A stretch of 64,000 nt of DNA from Trichostrongylus colubriformis (Eukaryota > Nematoda > Chromadorea > Rhabditida > Trichostrongylidae), in contig OZ022257.1 of NCBI GenBank assembly GCA_963978905.1, positions 34,113,685-34,177,684 on the forward strand. The letters run 5' to 3'. Under the pieces are notes generated by a model. That model was not told where the DNA came from. It worked only from the letters and a program-made list of their open reading frames with translations, and did not search any database. A program made the translations under genes and the position numbers. Below, one piece after another: positions 24,002 through 36,432 of the stretch (position 1 is its first letter; every line of letters begins with the position of its first letter).

Positions 24002-27000
24002 GCGAACGAATTTGAAAATGGACAAAAAAAGGAGTTTATCTGGTTTGGCAGGAGCACTGCATATTCTAAGGAAAAGTTGCCCCCCCCCCCACTATTAGTG
24101 TGGGGTGGGGCCACCTGTACCATAGGGTGTCATAAACATTTACAAGTATGATCCCGTGAAACTGATACTGTTAAGAATTCAACAAGCCGCCCCCCCCCCC
24201 TTTTCATACAGCACCTGGCTAATCAGTGAAATGCAAAAACAATGTTTCGGCAAGAGAAAGAAAGAGAACGGATTGAGGGAGCTGAAGATAGTCTTCGGTG
24301 CCGCCGGCTTCCGCTGGACTAATACTCGACGAGGTTTCTTTTTCGCGTACAACTCGTCCGCATCAAAACACCGACAGCTGGGTTGAAATTGAATCTTTAT
24401 CTAGCGTGGCGACGCGTTTATTTTGAATTGTTCAGTTAGGCTTCTCCAATTGCAGTCGCCCACCGCTAAGTAACCGTCACATAATAACCTTCAACAACTT
24501 GGCTAACAACGAGGAAATGAGAAGGGTGAAATATGAGGATCGTTACGATCAACTGCGATTCGTTGATGAGCGCGCACTACAGGAAAACTGAAAGCAGTTG
24601 TGAAGTTCAAGGTTTCGGGCGAGGTTTCAAGAAGAGGAAAACACTGAACTAATTGTTGTTTTAATGGTAGACAAGAAGTATGGCGATGTTGGGGAATAGA
24701 GCTGATAGCGGTGCAAAGTATCGGCACACAGCCACGCATCGTTTATTTAGCATCGCAAACCAACGACGCACAGCTACTGTGTGTGCTGCTGGAGGAGCTG
24801 ATAAAATATGACAGCACACGTTGTAAAACGTCGTAAATGCGTTGAAGAACTCGAAACTTGACAAGAGCCGAGCTGCACTGAAGGTTTACCAGGTGATGGT
24901 ATGGTCAGGAACAGGCATAGCATAATTCCACTATCATAGTGACAGCATTGGTGGTAATACTCACAATGATGCTCCTCAAGGTGCAACACCAACGTAGGAT
25001 GTGGTGGAGCAGGTCGCTCAGTATCGAATAGTAATGTGCGTGTACATGATTGCCATGTCTGTAAAGTACCGTAACTGACAAATATTCATAGGTGTTATAC
25101 TGAAAAGTGAAATTTGCTGTTCAGCATGCAACGAGTTATCCAACCCCCCGCCCCCTCCCTTCACCTCCTTATAAGCGTGCCACATCATTAATCAGTAAAT
25201 CCACAAGAAATTATTCGGGTAAAAGCAAAGTGGGGCCATTCCAGAATTTCTTCCGCTTGGCAAAGAAATTCACCCATGGTATCAGGTCCACGAATCACGT
25301 GACTAAATTCTGTGGAAGACCAGTCTTCATGGGCCAGGTGTCTAGTGAACTTGACCTCAAACGCTCGTAGAACTTCTTTGAGACTGATTAGCTGCCAGGA
25401 AAAACGAACGAACGAGAAACAGAAAAGATTAAAAGGATGCGAGCACAGGCCTGACAACAGGTCCGAAAGCCTATTGCTCAAAATATCAAAAAAAGAGAGC
25501 TGAATCGATCAAGAGGACGCAGGAGTAGCAATGAGTTGTCGACAGGATCTGACCAACTTGACTAATCACATTTCACAAGGATCATGACCACAAATTGAAT
25601 AACACATAGAGATAACGGAGTGCATAGGCGGGGCAGAGGCGGGTCTAAAACAGGCCATTCCCAAAGTTTTCTTAGGTTGGACTCTCCGAGAATCCAACAC
25701 AAACGCAAGCTACCACACGCAGATACACAAACCTGGGGGCGGGGCCTAGAACGCCGATTGGCTGGACGCGCCCCTTGGGTCGACAAATTGATTCGACCGG
25801 CGCCCGTTGCAAGTTGGCTATTCTTCTTCTGGTTGATCGTACTTCTTCGAATTATGTGCCGATTCAGATTCCGTCCGTATGGAGTCAGCACCGGGCAGTG
25901 TCAATTTTCTCGAATTTTCTAAACCTGGTTAATAAGATACTGCAGTTTGGTAGGAAACTAGTTATCGATTAGCTGGTGTTGAGATGTTCTTGCAAATTGG
26001 TTACGACCACCTAATACAAGGTTTTTGAGCACTTTAACGTTAGCATAATATCATTGTTGTAAGCTATGTCAACCATCAACCACATCACGCGCATGCTGCT
26101 ACGGTAGCACAAGTGCGCGTATCGCTGGAAATCGCCCATGATGTTGTCGTGTCAGTGAACAGTTGCTCGCAGCAAAACATTTGTATAAGAGAGGCAAGGG
26201 AGAAGGAAACAAGGGAGAGTTTTCGCAATACAAGTTGATGACGAGCAACGGATATGAGGAATGAGCCAAATAGCTACCAACAGCCTGGCAAGAAATTTCG
26301 GCAACAGACAGACCGGCGCTGGCACTACACTGGGAGCGGTTGTGAAGTGGGACCCTCGTCGTGATTCTGGCACCTGCTACTCGAACTGATAACTCTGGAA
26401 AGGAAGATCCTACGATGCGCACGAAAAACGAAAGGTCTATTTTGATGATTCCTTGACCTGGCTGCTTCAACCTTTGCACGATTTTTCGATCCGTGTTGAT
26501 TTCCGGGTGAAACTTTTGCCCAGACAAAACCGCTGAGCTTCACATCGATGTGCTTCCCACCAAGCAGTGGAACGGCCAAGGAAACTGGCCCTTGAAACAC
26601 GTTTTATAGTTATTTGTAGTTGTACAAATGTTATTCGACAATGTTATCTAGCGCGATCTCGCCTTCTTCTGCCTCTTCGAATTAGACGCGCACGCATCGA
26701 TGATCTGCCCCCGTCTCTATCCCTTCTCTCCAGTGTCTGGCTATCAGCTCGTCATGCCTGATTGCAGCGCGATACAGATATAGCACGGCATGAGGATTCT
26801 ATCACAGAAACCCAAAAAATATATAGGGGATTCAAAAAGGCGATTATTTATGTAGAAGCAGCCAAAAATTGGAAAAACAAGTAAGCGATCGCCTTGAAGC
26901 ATAGGCGCTATACGCGACTGTTTTGGTACAACAAATTGTAACGATGCAGCTCAGAGGGTGACAGTTGCTGAGGGATTGGAGGGGTTCGTGAGAGCCGAGA

Positions 27001-28301
27001 CAAATTCGCAATGATCACCTTCGAGGGCACGGCTGTTGACGCGATTCATCATCGAGTTGAGCCACCAGACAAATTGGGGCCAACCGAAGCGAGCAAAAGA
27101 AGCCGGTTGGAGGATGAGCTGTCGAGGTGAGCCATAACACCTCTGATCTAACCTCAGTTATAGAGGAATAAAGATATCGAGGAAATGCTCTGTCCAAGTG
27201 AGGACTGAGGAAGTTTCCACGCAATTATGTTCGAAAGGCTTCCGCTTGCCGTGTGATTTGTATCAGGAATGGAGAAAGGCGCTCAAGATGAAAGACGTCG
27301 TAGACCGCTCACACGAGATAGCGACAGGTAGATTATGCTGATGTGAAGTAGGTAGTGGGTGCACGAGAGGACAGGTCGGTCAGATCTGAGTGATGACAAA
27401 AGCCCCGACAGACATAATCTTACGACCAATGACGGTTGTTTAACTATGAAGTTTTGAAATCGGAATGATAAAATTTTTTAGGATGCATTGGGGGGAGGGG
27501 GGGGGTTAACACTCACCGATCATTAGGTATATCTATACTTTTATTGCTGTCACTCTGGGTAATTCCTAATTTCTAACTACTGCCAACTGTTCACCACTGC
27601 CTTTTAGAGATGAACACACTAAGGTTCTCATAGGTTTGTACCCGCCAAGAGTACAAGAAAACAAGAAAAGGAAAAATGGAGTAGGGTTTGATAGAGGCTC
27701 ACAGAGGCTTCTCTCACAGTGAGCCGACAATTTCGCACGTGGTCCCTTTACAACCAAACATCTCTCAACTAGTCCTAGCCGGCAAACTCGAGCCATTCAT
27801 CATTTCTATGGTACCATTTAGTACCAAACTGACAGAAACTCAACTTTGACCTCAGCCAGAAGACCGTCAATCGATCGCGGAGGTGTTGTACTGACAAGTG
27901 GCGGACTCCCCACTGTCATTGTGCGAGGATCAAAACCCGCAACTACGCCCGCTCAAGACAATCAAGCCTTTTCTTCCTGTGAGACCGGTGAACCTGTAGC
28001 AGACTCGTCTGGGAGGATAATAGCAGTGACTTGTACTTTGGCTGCCCGCAATACATTGTATAGGCCAAATCACATTCACATGCCGACACGATTCTGAGTG
28101 AAACTAGAATGTGCGGCGCAATCCAGGAAGGGATTAATTAACGCCAAAAACTTTATTCTTTATGCTTCATCCATTTAGTACTGTCCCGTCATCATAATAC
28201 TGAATGGAGCTTTACGGTAGTTTTTGAACATCATAGCCATCCGACGGGAATGAAAAATGTACCTATTTCTTTCATCCTGTTGGAGAAAATGAACTGTAAA
28301 A
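24002..28301. other. Intergenic block upstream of the forkhead gene
   Basis: No gene recognised. It carries C11 tracts at 24080-24090 and 24190-24200, and a G-rich tract at 27490-27505 (G6-A-G9). Open frames here are short and lack motifs. Position alone makes it a candidate regulatory region for the forkhead gene. Confidence 0.35.
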
Positions 28302-28306
28302 AAAAA

Positions 28307-28474
28307 GCAGGACTAACCATCGACAGCCGATCTTAATGGGAACATTGAGCAAAATAAATAATTTAGCGAACTTGGGTCAGTGTTGAAAAAGCAGGACTAA
28401 CCATCGACAGCCGATCTTAATGGGAACATTGAGCAAAATAAATAATTTAGCGAACTTGGGTCAGTGTTAAAATG
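28307..28474 (+). repeat. 84-bp perfect tandem duplication (two copies)
   Basis: Unit 28307-28390, starting GCAGGACTAACCATCGACAG and ending GGTCAGTGTTGAAAAA, is repeated at 28391-28474 without visible change until its last bases. No coding function is seen. Confidence 0.9.
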
Positions 28475-31400
28475 CAAAACTGATCAGATTCATCGAACCT
28501 AAAGTGCCTACCAAAGCTCAGGGGAGTGCCGAGTGCTTATTGTCAGAAAAGGAAACTGGGTGTTGTCAGTGTTGACAGTAAGCAGTAGCAGCAGCAGTGG
28601 CAGCACACCTGTCCCAGCCGTGTATCCAATAAGTGTTAACGACGTTCATAATTGTTTAGCTCCAGTCACCTTCCTATAAATGACTTTGCTAGCCATTATA
28701 GAGCCAGCCCAGCACAGGTCCCTATGTTATTTGAATATATTACGCATGTTAACACTGCGGTTTACTTCACTCTGAAAAGTACCATTGTACCGAACAGGTG
28801 TCTTCTTTGCTAAGAAGTTAACGCTACTGCGACACATAAGACATAGCTGAGTGTGACATGTTACTTGAGAAAGGGAGAAGGGGAAGGGGTCGTTCCGCTC
28901 TTTCCTCCTCTCACTTCCTGGATCTGGCTGGTGCACCATGGGAAGAAACCGCAGTGGATATGGAGTATGCGAGTTTAAGGCAAATACTCCTTCCCTATTC
29001 AGCTATATCTATGAGAATGTTACGAATAATTCCGCACCTAGTGTAATTGTTTATGGGTGGACTGCGAAAATGCGCTCTGCTTTCATTTGAGATTGAAAGA
29101 GTTTAGCGAGTGAATGAGAGCGAAAATGGAGCAATCATAATATATTTGTGAATATTCATCACATGGATTACTGTAATTATTGTTGGCGTACAGCACCAAT
29201 AACGCCACGTAATGGGATATGATATGGCTCATGAAATTGGAAAAGCTGCAAAAACACGGAATAAGTGTTTCACATAAATATCGTAACGATTAATTACCAT
29301 CAACGGTGAAACAGGTTGTTGTAGGAATTTTTGGAGGCGGATATCGCCTTGAACATTGCTTCCAAGCTCATTGTGAAAAAATGCCCGACAGCAGACTTTT
29401 TGCCTTATCTGACGAATTAATGGTGAATAAAGCTCCGGAAGGATCCACTGAGGCTCCCACCTCTCCAGAGTGGGGGGCTAACTGGTACCAGGCGGGAGTG
29501 TGCGATTATTACAGAAAACTCGCTGGTGTCGGACGCCCGGCGCGATTCATGTGAGCTAAAGTCAAAAGTAGTTGGCTATCAGTCAAGCAAGAATGCCTAA
29601 AGTAAGGTTCGTGCACTTATCGCCATAGGACCGAACTACACCACTAGCTTGCACGATCGCGTCGAGTGCCGCAAGCGGCCACGCGAATTTTCTGTCTCAA
29701 TGGTACACATCCGGTATAAGGCATATCTCAGTGGATGGAAACACTGACTTCGCATCGGTTTCTGCCGAACTGTACCACTAGCTCAATCCCCTCTTACCAC
29801 CCTTCCTCCATCCCACCTTCCCCGTTTGCCTGCTTTCTCGAGTTATCCGGTGGGCATTGAACATTAAAAGCACGTGTCATTTCCCTGGTAGGCTTACAGT
29901 TTTTCACTGCCTCACCTTACGTGCACATGTTCCTGGAAGGTATCGTGTGGTGCTACCGGATGAATAGTTAAATAAATGAATATTTGGATCAATCTGGGTC
30001 GAAGGCAAAGCTCGTAATATGAAGAGGAAGGAGAATGTGAACTTTAGCTCAAAATTTAAGAAAGAGGCGGAGTGAGTCGGGGTAATGGAAAATGATTATG
30101 TTCAAAAAGGGGCTTTCTAAAGGAGAAGGGATTCACACGGAGAAGGGCGAAAAAGCTTCTTCCATCTCTCCTCTTGACCCGTAATGACAACATTTTCAAA
30201 GCAAGGAGAACGCGTGGCACGGAGCTATCGGAGACGGCCGTATAGTTACAGTTTTTATTATTTGTGTCATTTCACTATTCATGGTGGGTGGATGAGTGTG
30301 GACTCAATGGCACATATACTTACTAATGTGCTTTATATATCACCCGGATATCATTCCCAAAGGGTGGTCGAGGCGCCGTGCAGGTGTGGAAAATTACTGA
30401 GGCGTCAACTGTGCGGCAAGCAGCCTTGTTGGGGCTATCACGATGAGGCGATGGTGATGGACAGCCGTCGACCCATCCATCCATTCCATTCGCTACCGTA
30501 CGCGCCGATTCGAGTTGCGCCGCTCGCTAATCCTCCTCTCGGAAGTGAGGGGTGACAATGTTGAGTCATCATCGTCATGATCCTAATACACAATGATTTT
30601 ATGGAAAGATAGCGATATCCGCACAAATTGAGGTCGCCCCCTCCTCGTAGGTGCGATCTAGCGGCCTTTCACTCATATTTGCATAACTACTCAATCACCT
30701 TGGTAGTGTAAAAAGGGCATTATGTAACTCAGGGAGGGAACACTAAGCCAGTGCATCTGGTAGAGAAAAAGGTATGTTTTTTTAGAATTAACGTTAACAA
30801 AGGATATATAAAGCAGGTGACATGCTTCTGCATGGTAGGACCTTTGAAGGATGAGTTACTTTTTCGTAATAGATTCCCCTAACGCATTACTGCATAGTGA
30901 ACATTCACGTCCCAACTGGCTTACGTTCTTCGCATCTTTGAGCTCAAGAAGGTTAAAAGGTTACAAAGGAACATGGTACCGACATGTCATTCCTCCCCCC
31001 TCCCCCCCCCCCCCCCCCCCCTCCCCCAGCCATTCCATACCGTTATGTCTCACCAAGTACCTGAAATCCTTCCGCATATCCTGAACTCGTGGAAACTCAT
31101 ACCCCACTACTGAGGCCGTGCCCACCCCGTCATGAACTGTGAACTTCAAAATCACAGGAGAATGGCTGTTTCCACCTCCTTGCTCACAGTTAGCTGAATT
31201 TTATTATGCGCAGGTTCATGAGCAACTTAAGAAGCCTCACTTTTCACAGGACTAGGGTTTTGGTGGGTTTTGTCAATCATATTGTGATACGAAACAAAAC
31301 CACCGCGTGTAACTTCGTAGATAAATGCTTCCTCGCCCAGAATGAGTGTGGTGTAACTCCATTGAAAAACTGAGCCGACCGTGAGAAATGATCCACAAAG

Positions 31401-34400
31401 GCGCCACAGCGTCTACAAAACAGCGGCACCTGTTACGCTGGTAGCAGTTGCACAGCCGAACATCGCAAATAGAATGTTATCAAAACAAAGTCTGGGTGGT
31501 ACAGATATTGCAGTGCACCACAGCTCGCTGAGTGGTTGGAAGTAACTATTCAAATAAATATAAGTCCTCGATGACCTCAACGAAGTGCTCGCCTAACCTC
31601 CTATCGGCCCCTTGTGCCACAGCGGTAATCCTTTGTCGGAATGACTGAACAAATATTTCTCTAGTGGTTATTTGCACCTTGTTCAGTGTTGATTTGTCCG
31701 CTTACTGTCACTTAAGGGACAAGGTGCAACAGAATGCCGACAACAGTAGCAGATAAAGAAGGCCAGAGGATTACAGCGCCGAATAAGGCGGACAGTGTAC
31801 GTACAGAATGGAGATTTGCCTACGTTACCAAGAGGATCACTAGTTAAGCATTGCCCGATGGCGCATGAAGTACACATGAATTGTGGTGGCACCATAAAGA
31901 CTGAATACAGGGACAAAATGAGCTCCACTGGTTTATTCGATTTCACTGTTTCTCTAAAAAAGCTGTGGTAGAACACTGAACTTGCCCATAATCCAAAGTC
32001 CCAGGTCAGGTAGTTGTAGGATATGTAAATCGAAATAACTTGTAAGGGTTATGGGTTATGGGTAACATTATTGGAAAACAAGTGTGAAGACTTCTTCAAT
32101 CGAAAGTTGCGAGGAACATGTGGTACTTAGCTTTCTAGTGACAAGAAAACCAAGCTTAAACCCACCCCGTCACCATAGTCAATATCTGGACGTGCCAGGA
32201 AAGCACCTCACTATGACTTCCAATTCCAGTTATAATAACGCCGTGTACAGCCGATTCAGAGCCACTTACCCGATTGTTCTGATCGACTCTCTGAAATTTA
32301 GTTCAAGGAATGGCACAATTAGTTTTTTACAGTTTGTTGAATTTTGTTCGTCACTTGCTAGTGGGAATATTCTAATGACCATTTTCCGGTCCCTCAGTGA
32401 ATTTCAGAAGTTTGTCACTCAAACATGTACGTCACAGCTACCGAAGAATATTTGAATGAATTTCAAATGGCATGACTTGGATTTTGTGACGAGTTGAGAG
32501 TATGTCTTACTTATCGCTATGGCCTGATTTCAATGCATCTCTTCAATAGCAGAAGAGAAACTACAAACTAGCGAAAAGGTTTGGTACATACATGAAACGT
32601 AGCGTATATGTAAGTATTGTACTATATATGGTTATATTATGGAAACGGCTGCAGCAATATTGTGCAGCGCATATGGACACATTACGGTATCCGAATATAG
32701 TAGTGTGGCAAGTGGCCGATCAGCCAGATTTGAAGTCATGTGGTAGAAGACCGCTAAAGAACTGTTCTCAAAAATGCTGTAGGTCAATGGAACTTTGCAC
32801 GGGTTAACAGCTACAGGTAATATCAGCCTTGCACTCACGTGATTACTTCATACAGCCATGCAGGGTTACTGCAGATTATCATGCAAAAAACACAGAAACA
32901 GTAAGAACTTTTCCACGTAGTGCTTGTAGTCTGCATATGAACCAAACCATGACTCAACAGCGTTATTGTCTGATTTATATGCAGAATACATGATATCAGA
33001 AGAGAGGAGGCTGAAGATGGAAGGTCCAATAGGTGTAGTTGAGAGATGTTCTTAAGTTGAGTTATGCCTAACATCGCAACACCTGGCAATGGCACCTACT
33101 AATTTCCCTTTCGATACTTCAAGACTTCATGAAGAGGTAAAATATGAAGAATAAAATAGAAAGGTTATAAAGAATATCATAGATAGGCGGTGCAAAACCG
33201 GTACTCAACGGTGTCGTTTAGGTTGTAGAGGGCCAGCTCTCTACAGAATTGCCAGTTCTATCAGCAGTGTTAATACGTCGATAACCCGCTGCTTGAGATC
33301 TGACGTGCTTAGGAAAACTGCTCGTTTTGTTTCCTGTGACTTATTATGTAACCTGAAAGATCGTAGTGAACCACGAATTAACCCGAAAGGAGCTTCAGGC
33401 GTGAAACCGTGGCATCCAATATAAATTCCTTTTCGAGGACTGTGATCTGTGACAAAATTTTTCACAGTTTTTAAACAAGGACCACATAACGTTCCCTTCG
33501 GCTAACGCTCCCTTCGGCAAGTGTTTCCGCTAGTAAACCGCTTCATTAGCCATTCCAGGGCAATAGCATTTTAAAAGGGATTTTAAAAAATATTTTAAAA
33601 GATATCAAAGGCAACAATGTCAATGATAACATGCATGGAAAGACTGCCGAAGCAAAAGCAACAAGGTACAGCATATATTGGCATAGCATTGAAATCTTTA
33701 GCCAAAAGTAATCGGAAAATTCCACAGAAATAAATAATCCGTGTACAACAAATGAGTTCATTCACCAACGTGATACGTTTTCTGAGCTGCAAAAGTACAC
33801 AGTACCTGGATATCTCCTACAGTGTTGATAAGGTGCAGGCTGCTGTCCACTGAACTTCTATGTACCTTTCGTTAAAAAAACCTGGAAAACATGCTTTGGT
33901 CTTATAAAGCCACTCACCACAATGACTGTCGGGTTCCTAATGTAGAGAAGAGAGAGGGGAGGGTTATTTTAGGCAGGTCCTGCACGACAGCTCTACTACA
34001 GCGAGGCTTTGATTTCTTGCAATAAAGAGAAAGTTATCTACGTCAGTTCCCCCGGCTTATTTCCCATAGTATATTGTGAAGAAAAATATGACGTCGAGAC
34101 GATTTCCTAATGTTGTGCCACAGACGACCTGGTGAAATAATTTTTCTAATTTTTTTCCTACATTGCATATCCCCAATCCTCAGTGAGACTTCGCTCATTG
34201 TATTAAACCCCCACTTCATTATAAAAACAGTAGAGCTTTGGTGACAAGGACAGTTCAGAGTCGGACCTTAACTCGGAAAGAGATGGGCGATTAGTGTAGA
34301 GGGGGAAGTTGCTTTTCATAATAAATTTTAATCTCATACCCACTATCGATTAACAAGAGCTTTTCTGAATGCGGTCGTCTTATCCACAAATTCGAAAGGA

Positions 34401-36367
34401 TAGAATAGTTTGAAGGTGACGTTTAGGTGGAAAACCGTACGAGCGATAGAAGACGGCGAACATGAAAGGGTTCTGTCTCCACAAGCACTTTAATTTACGA
34501 TTGCAGTGCGTGTGTACACGCCGCATGCGCATTGACTACGGCTATTCACTTCCAGGCGCTTGTGCTTGCGCAACACATCGGCCACCCACACTTAACGCCA
34601 AGGTCTCACCATAACCCTAATTTGGTAGGTTACAATTCCAACAAGGACCAGATGCAGGACGCGAGGTATTTCCTCAAAAGAATAAATGGATAGCTGGCAT
34701 GATGTGCTGGGGGGAGGTGTATTGATAGGGGAAAGATGAAAGAGAAGTGAAAAAGAGATGGAGAGATTTTGTTAGGTGATAATGCGGAGAGCTATAAAGA
34801 CAGGGTGACACGCTACCGTTTTACGGTGTCGTAAAAGCGTAAAGAAAACGAATCAACCTCGACCTTTTCGAATTAAACACACACACTCACAGAGAAACAT
34901 CCGAGTTTCAGTGCTAAGAATATCAGCCATAGCTTGAAGAGTTTAATCGAAGAGAAACTTAAACAGCTTTCAACGTAAAATGAGATAAAAACCAATAAAG
35001 GAATGGAGAAGCAATGCACTCGAAACACTACGAATTCAAGTGAATTTTGGATAGCCATTTCAATGAATAGACGCATGAAATTGCATGCACCAACAATGAT
35101 TCTATAAGGTTGCAGTGCTTAAAAAATAGCACCTAGAAGCCTTTGGAGTGGTAGTCATGGTGTTACACACATTAGCAGGTAGGTGATCGAGTGTAAAGCT
35201 ACACGACAGGTGTACCGATAGCAATGACAGGTAGGCTGGAACGAGCCGAGCTTGGGCAAAAAATATGGCTGCGTCAATTTTTGACTTCTGTGATATCTGG
35301 CTCAGCGATAGCTACCGTGACAGATGCTTGTGATAACGTTTTGGATCAAGCTAGCTGTGTGTTATTAGCAGCTCCATGAGGAAAATATCCATGACAGTAT
35401 ACAGTAGCGAAAATTGAAGGGAATCATATAATTCCCTCGAATTTTAGTAGATCATCCGAAGCTTAATTGCTTCTCTTCTTCTTGAATCTGTCATGGCTGT
35501 CGCAAGTAGCCATCACGACTTTCACTCCACTCTTCGCTGGAACATTTATGGATTGATTCCACTAAGCATGCTTCAGAATCTCGTTGCTATACCTGTGCAA
35601 GCCGCCATTTTCTGTGCCTAAGCCGGTCCTCAAATTTCAGGTAACCTAGTCAGGTTAAAGCCTAAACTAGCTTTTCGGGGCAGAAAAGCTGCACGACACC
35701 TCACTATCATGTGATACTCATAGAAAACTTCGAATGAATAAATATATATTGATATAAGCATTGAAATTATTTCGCCAAAAGTATTTAGAAGATTTCGCTG
35801 CTGTAACCTTTCTCTGCCGCAGTAGCTGCAAATCTTACGTTTAGGGGTGTGTGGCATTAGGACAGAAAACTGCTTTGCGACGTCTGAAGTGTTACTCAAT
35901 GGTGCGAGCTATGGACGCCTGGATGGGTCCCGAAAAGATGACGGAACTCTACGAGTTCTCCCGGGCCTAATCGCTTCAGGATTCAGCTGGTGCGGCGCCC
36001 CTGTCTCGCAACATCTCGTTGCACAGCAAATGTGGCCACGCGAATTTTCTCTCCCAGTGGCGAGCAATCTTACTTTTAGGCATTATCGCTTTTCTCTATC
36101 ACTACAGCGTTACGTTAAGCTCGTTATAGAAGAATGCGATTATCATCGAAGACAAGGGAAGCACCACCAGTGTTTCTCCCGAAAACTCCCAATCTAGCGC
36201 AAGCTCTACTAATGTGCCCGCAACTCGTGTGACTGCTACTTTATTGAGTTGATCTGGGGAAAGGGGGGGGGGGGTTATTGCAGTTATTGCACCGATATAA
36301 CATTGTCGTTGGGTTGATAATCGTATAGTATTTTGCACCAATTACCGTATGCGGTTGATTCCCTCTG
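28475..36367. other. Long intergenic block, no assigned gene
   Basis: No conserved protein was recognised in about 8 kb. The plus-strand frame 29306-29554 (ending GVCDYYRKLAGVGRPARFM) is protein-like and could be an isolated exon after the acceptor-like GAAACAG, but has no known motif. Two segments (near 29660-29690 and 36020-36050) share GGCCACGCGAATTTTCT, also present in diverged form in the MITE at 58777. A G12 tract lies at 36263-36274. Short AT-rich near-palindromes (TTTTAAAA) lie at 33570-33605. Confidence 0.35.
31002..31021 (+). repeat. Mononucleotide C20 tract (G20 on the minus strand)
   Basis: Twenty consecutive C inside a longer pyrimidine stretch of CCTCCCCCC units (30989-31028). 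Confidence 0.95.
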
Positions 36368-36432
36368 TCTTCTCCCTGGTTCACTTGCTTCTATCTTCTC
36401 CCTGGTTCACTTGCTATCTTCGGATAGCAAGT
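36368..36432. repeat. 26-bp-period tandem repeat plus UUCG hairpin
   Basis: A 22-bp unit, TCTTCTCCCTGGTTCACTTG with CT after it, occurs at 36368-36389 and again at 36394-36415. The second copy runs into a perfect hairpin with a 10-bp stem (ACTTGCTATC at 36409-36418, GATAGCAAGT at 36423-36432), closed by C(TTCG)G, the unusually stable tetraloop in RNA. Confidence 0.8.

Noticed and set aside
28590..28610. CAG-rich stretch near 28590 as a possible polyglutamine exon
   Set aside because: Only a few imperfect CAG/CAGTAG units with stops; no coding frame.
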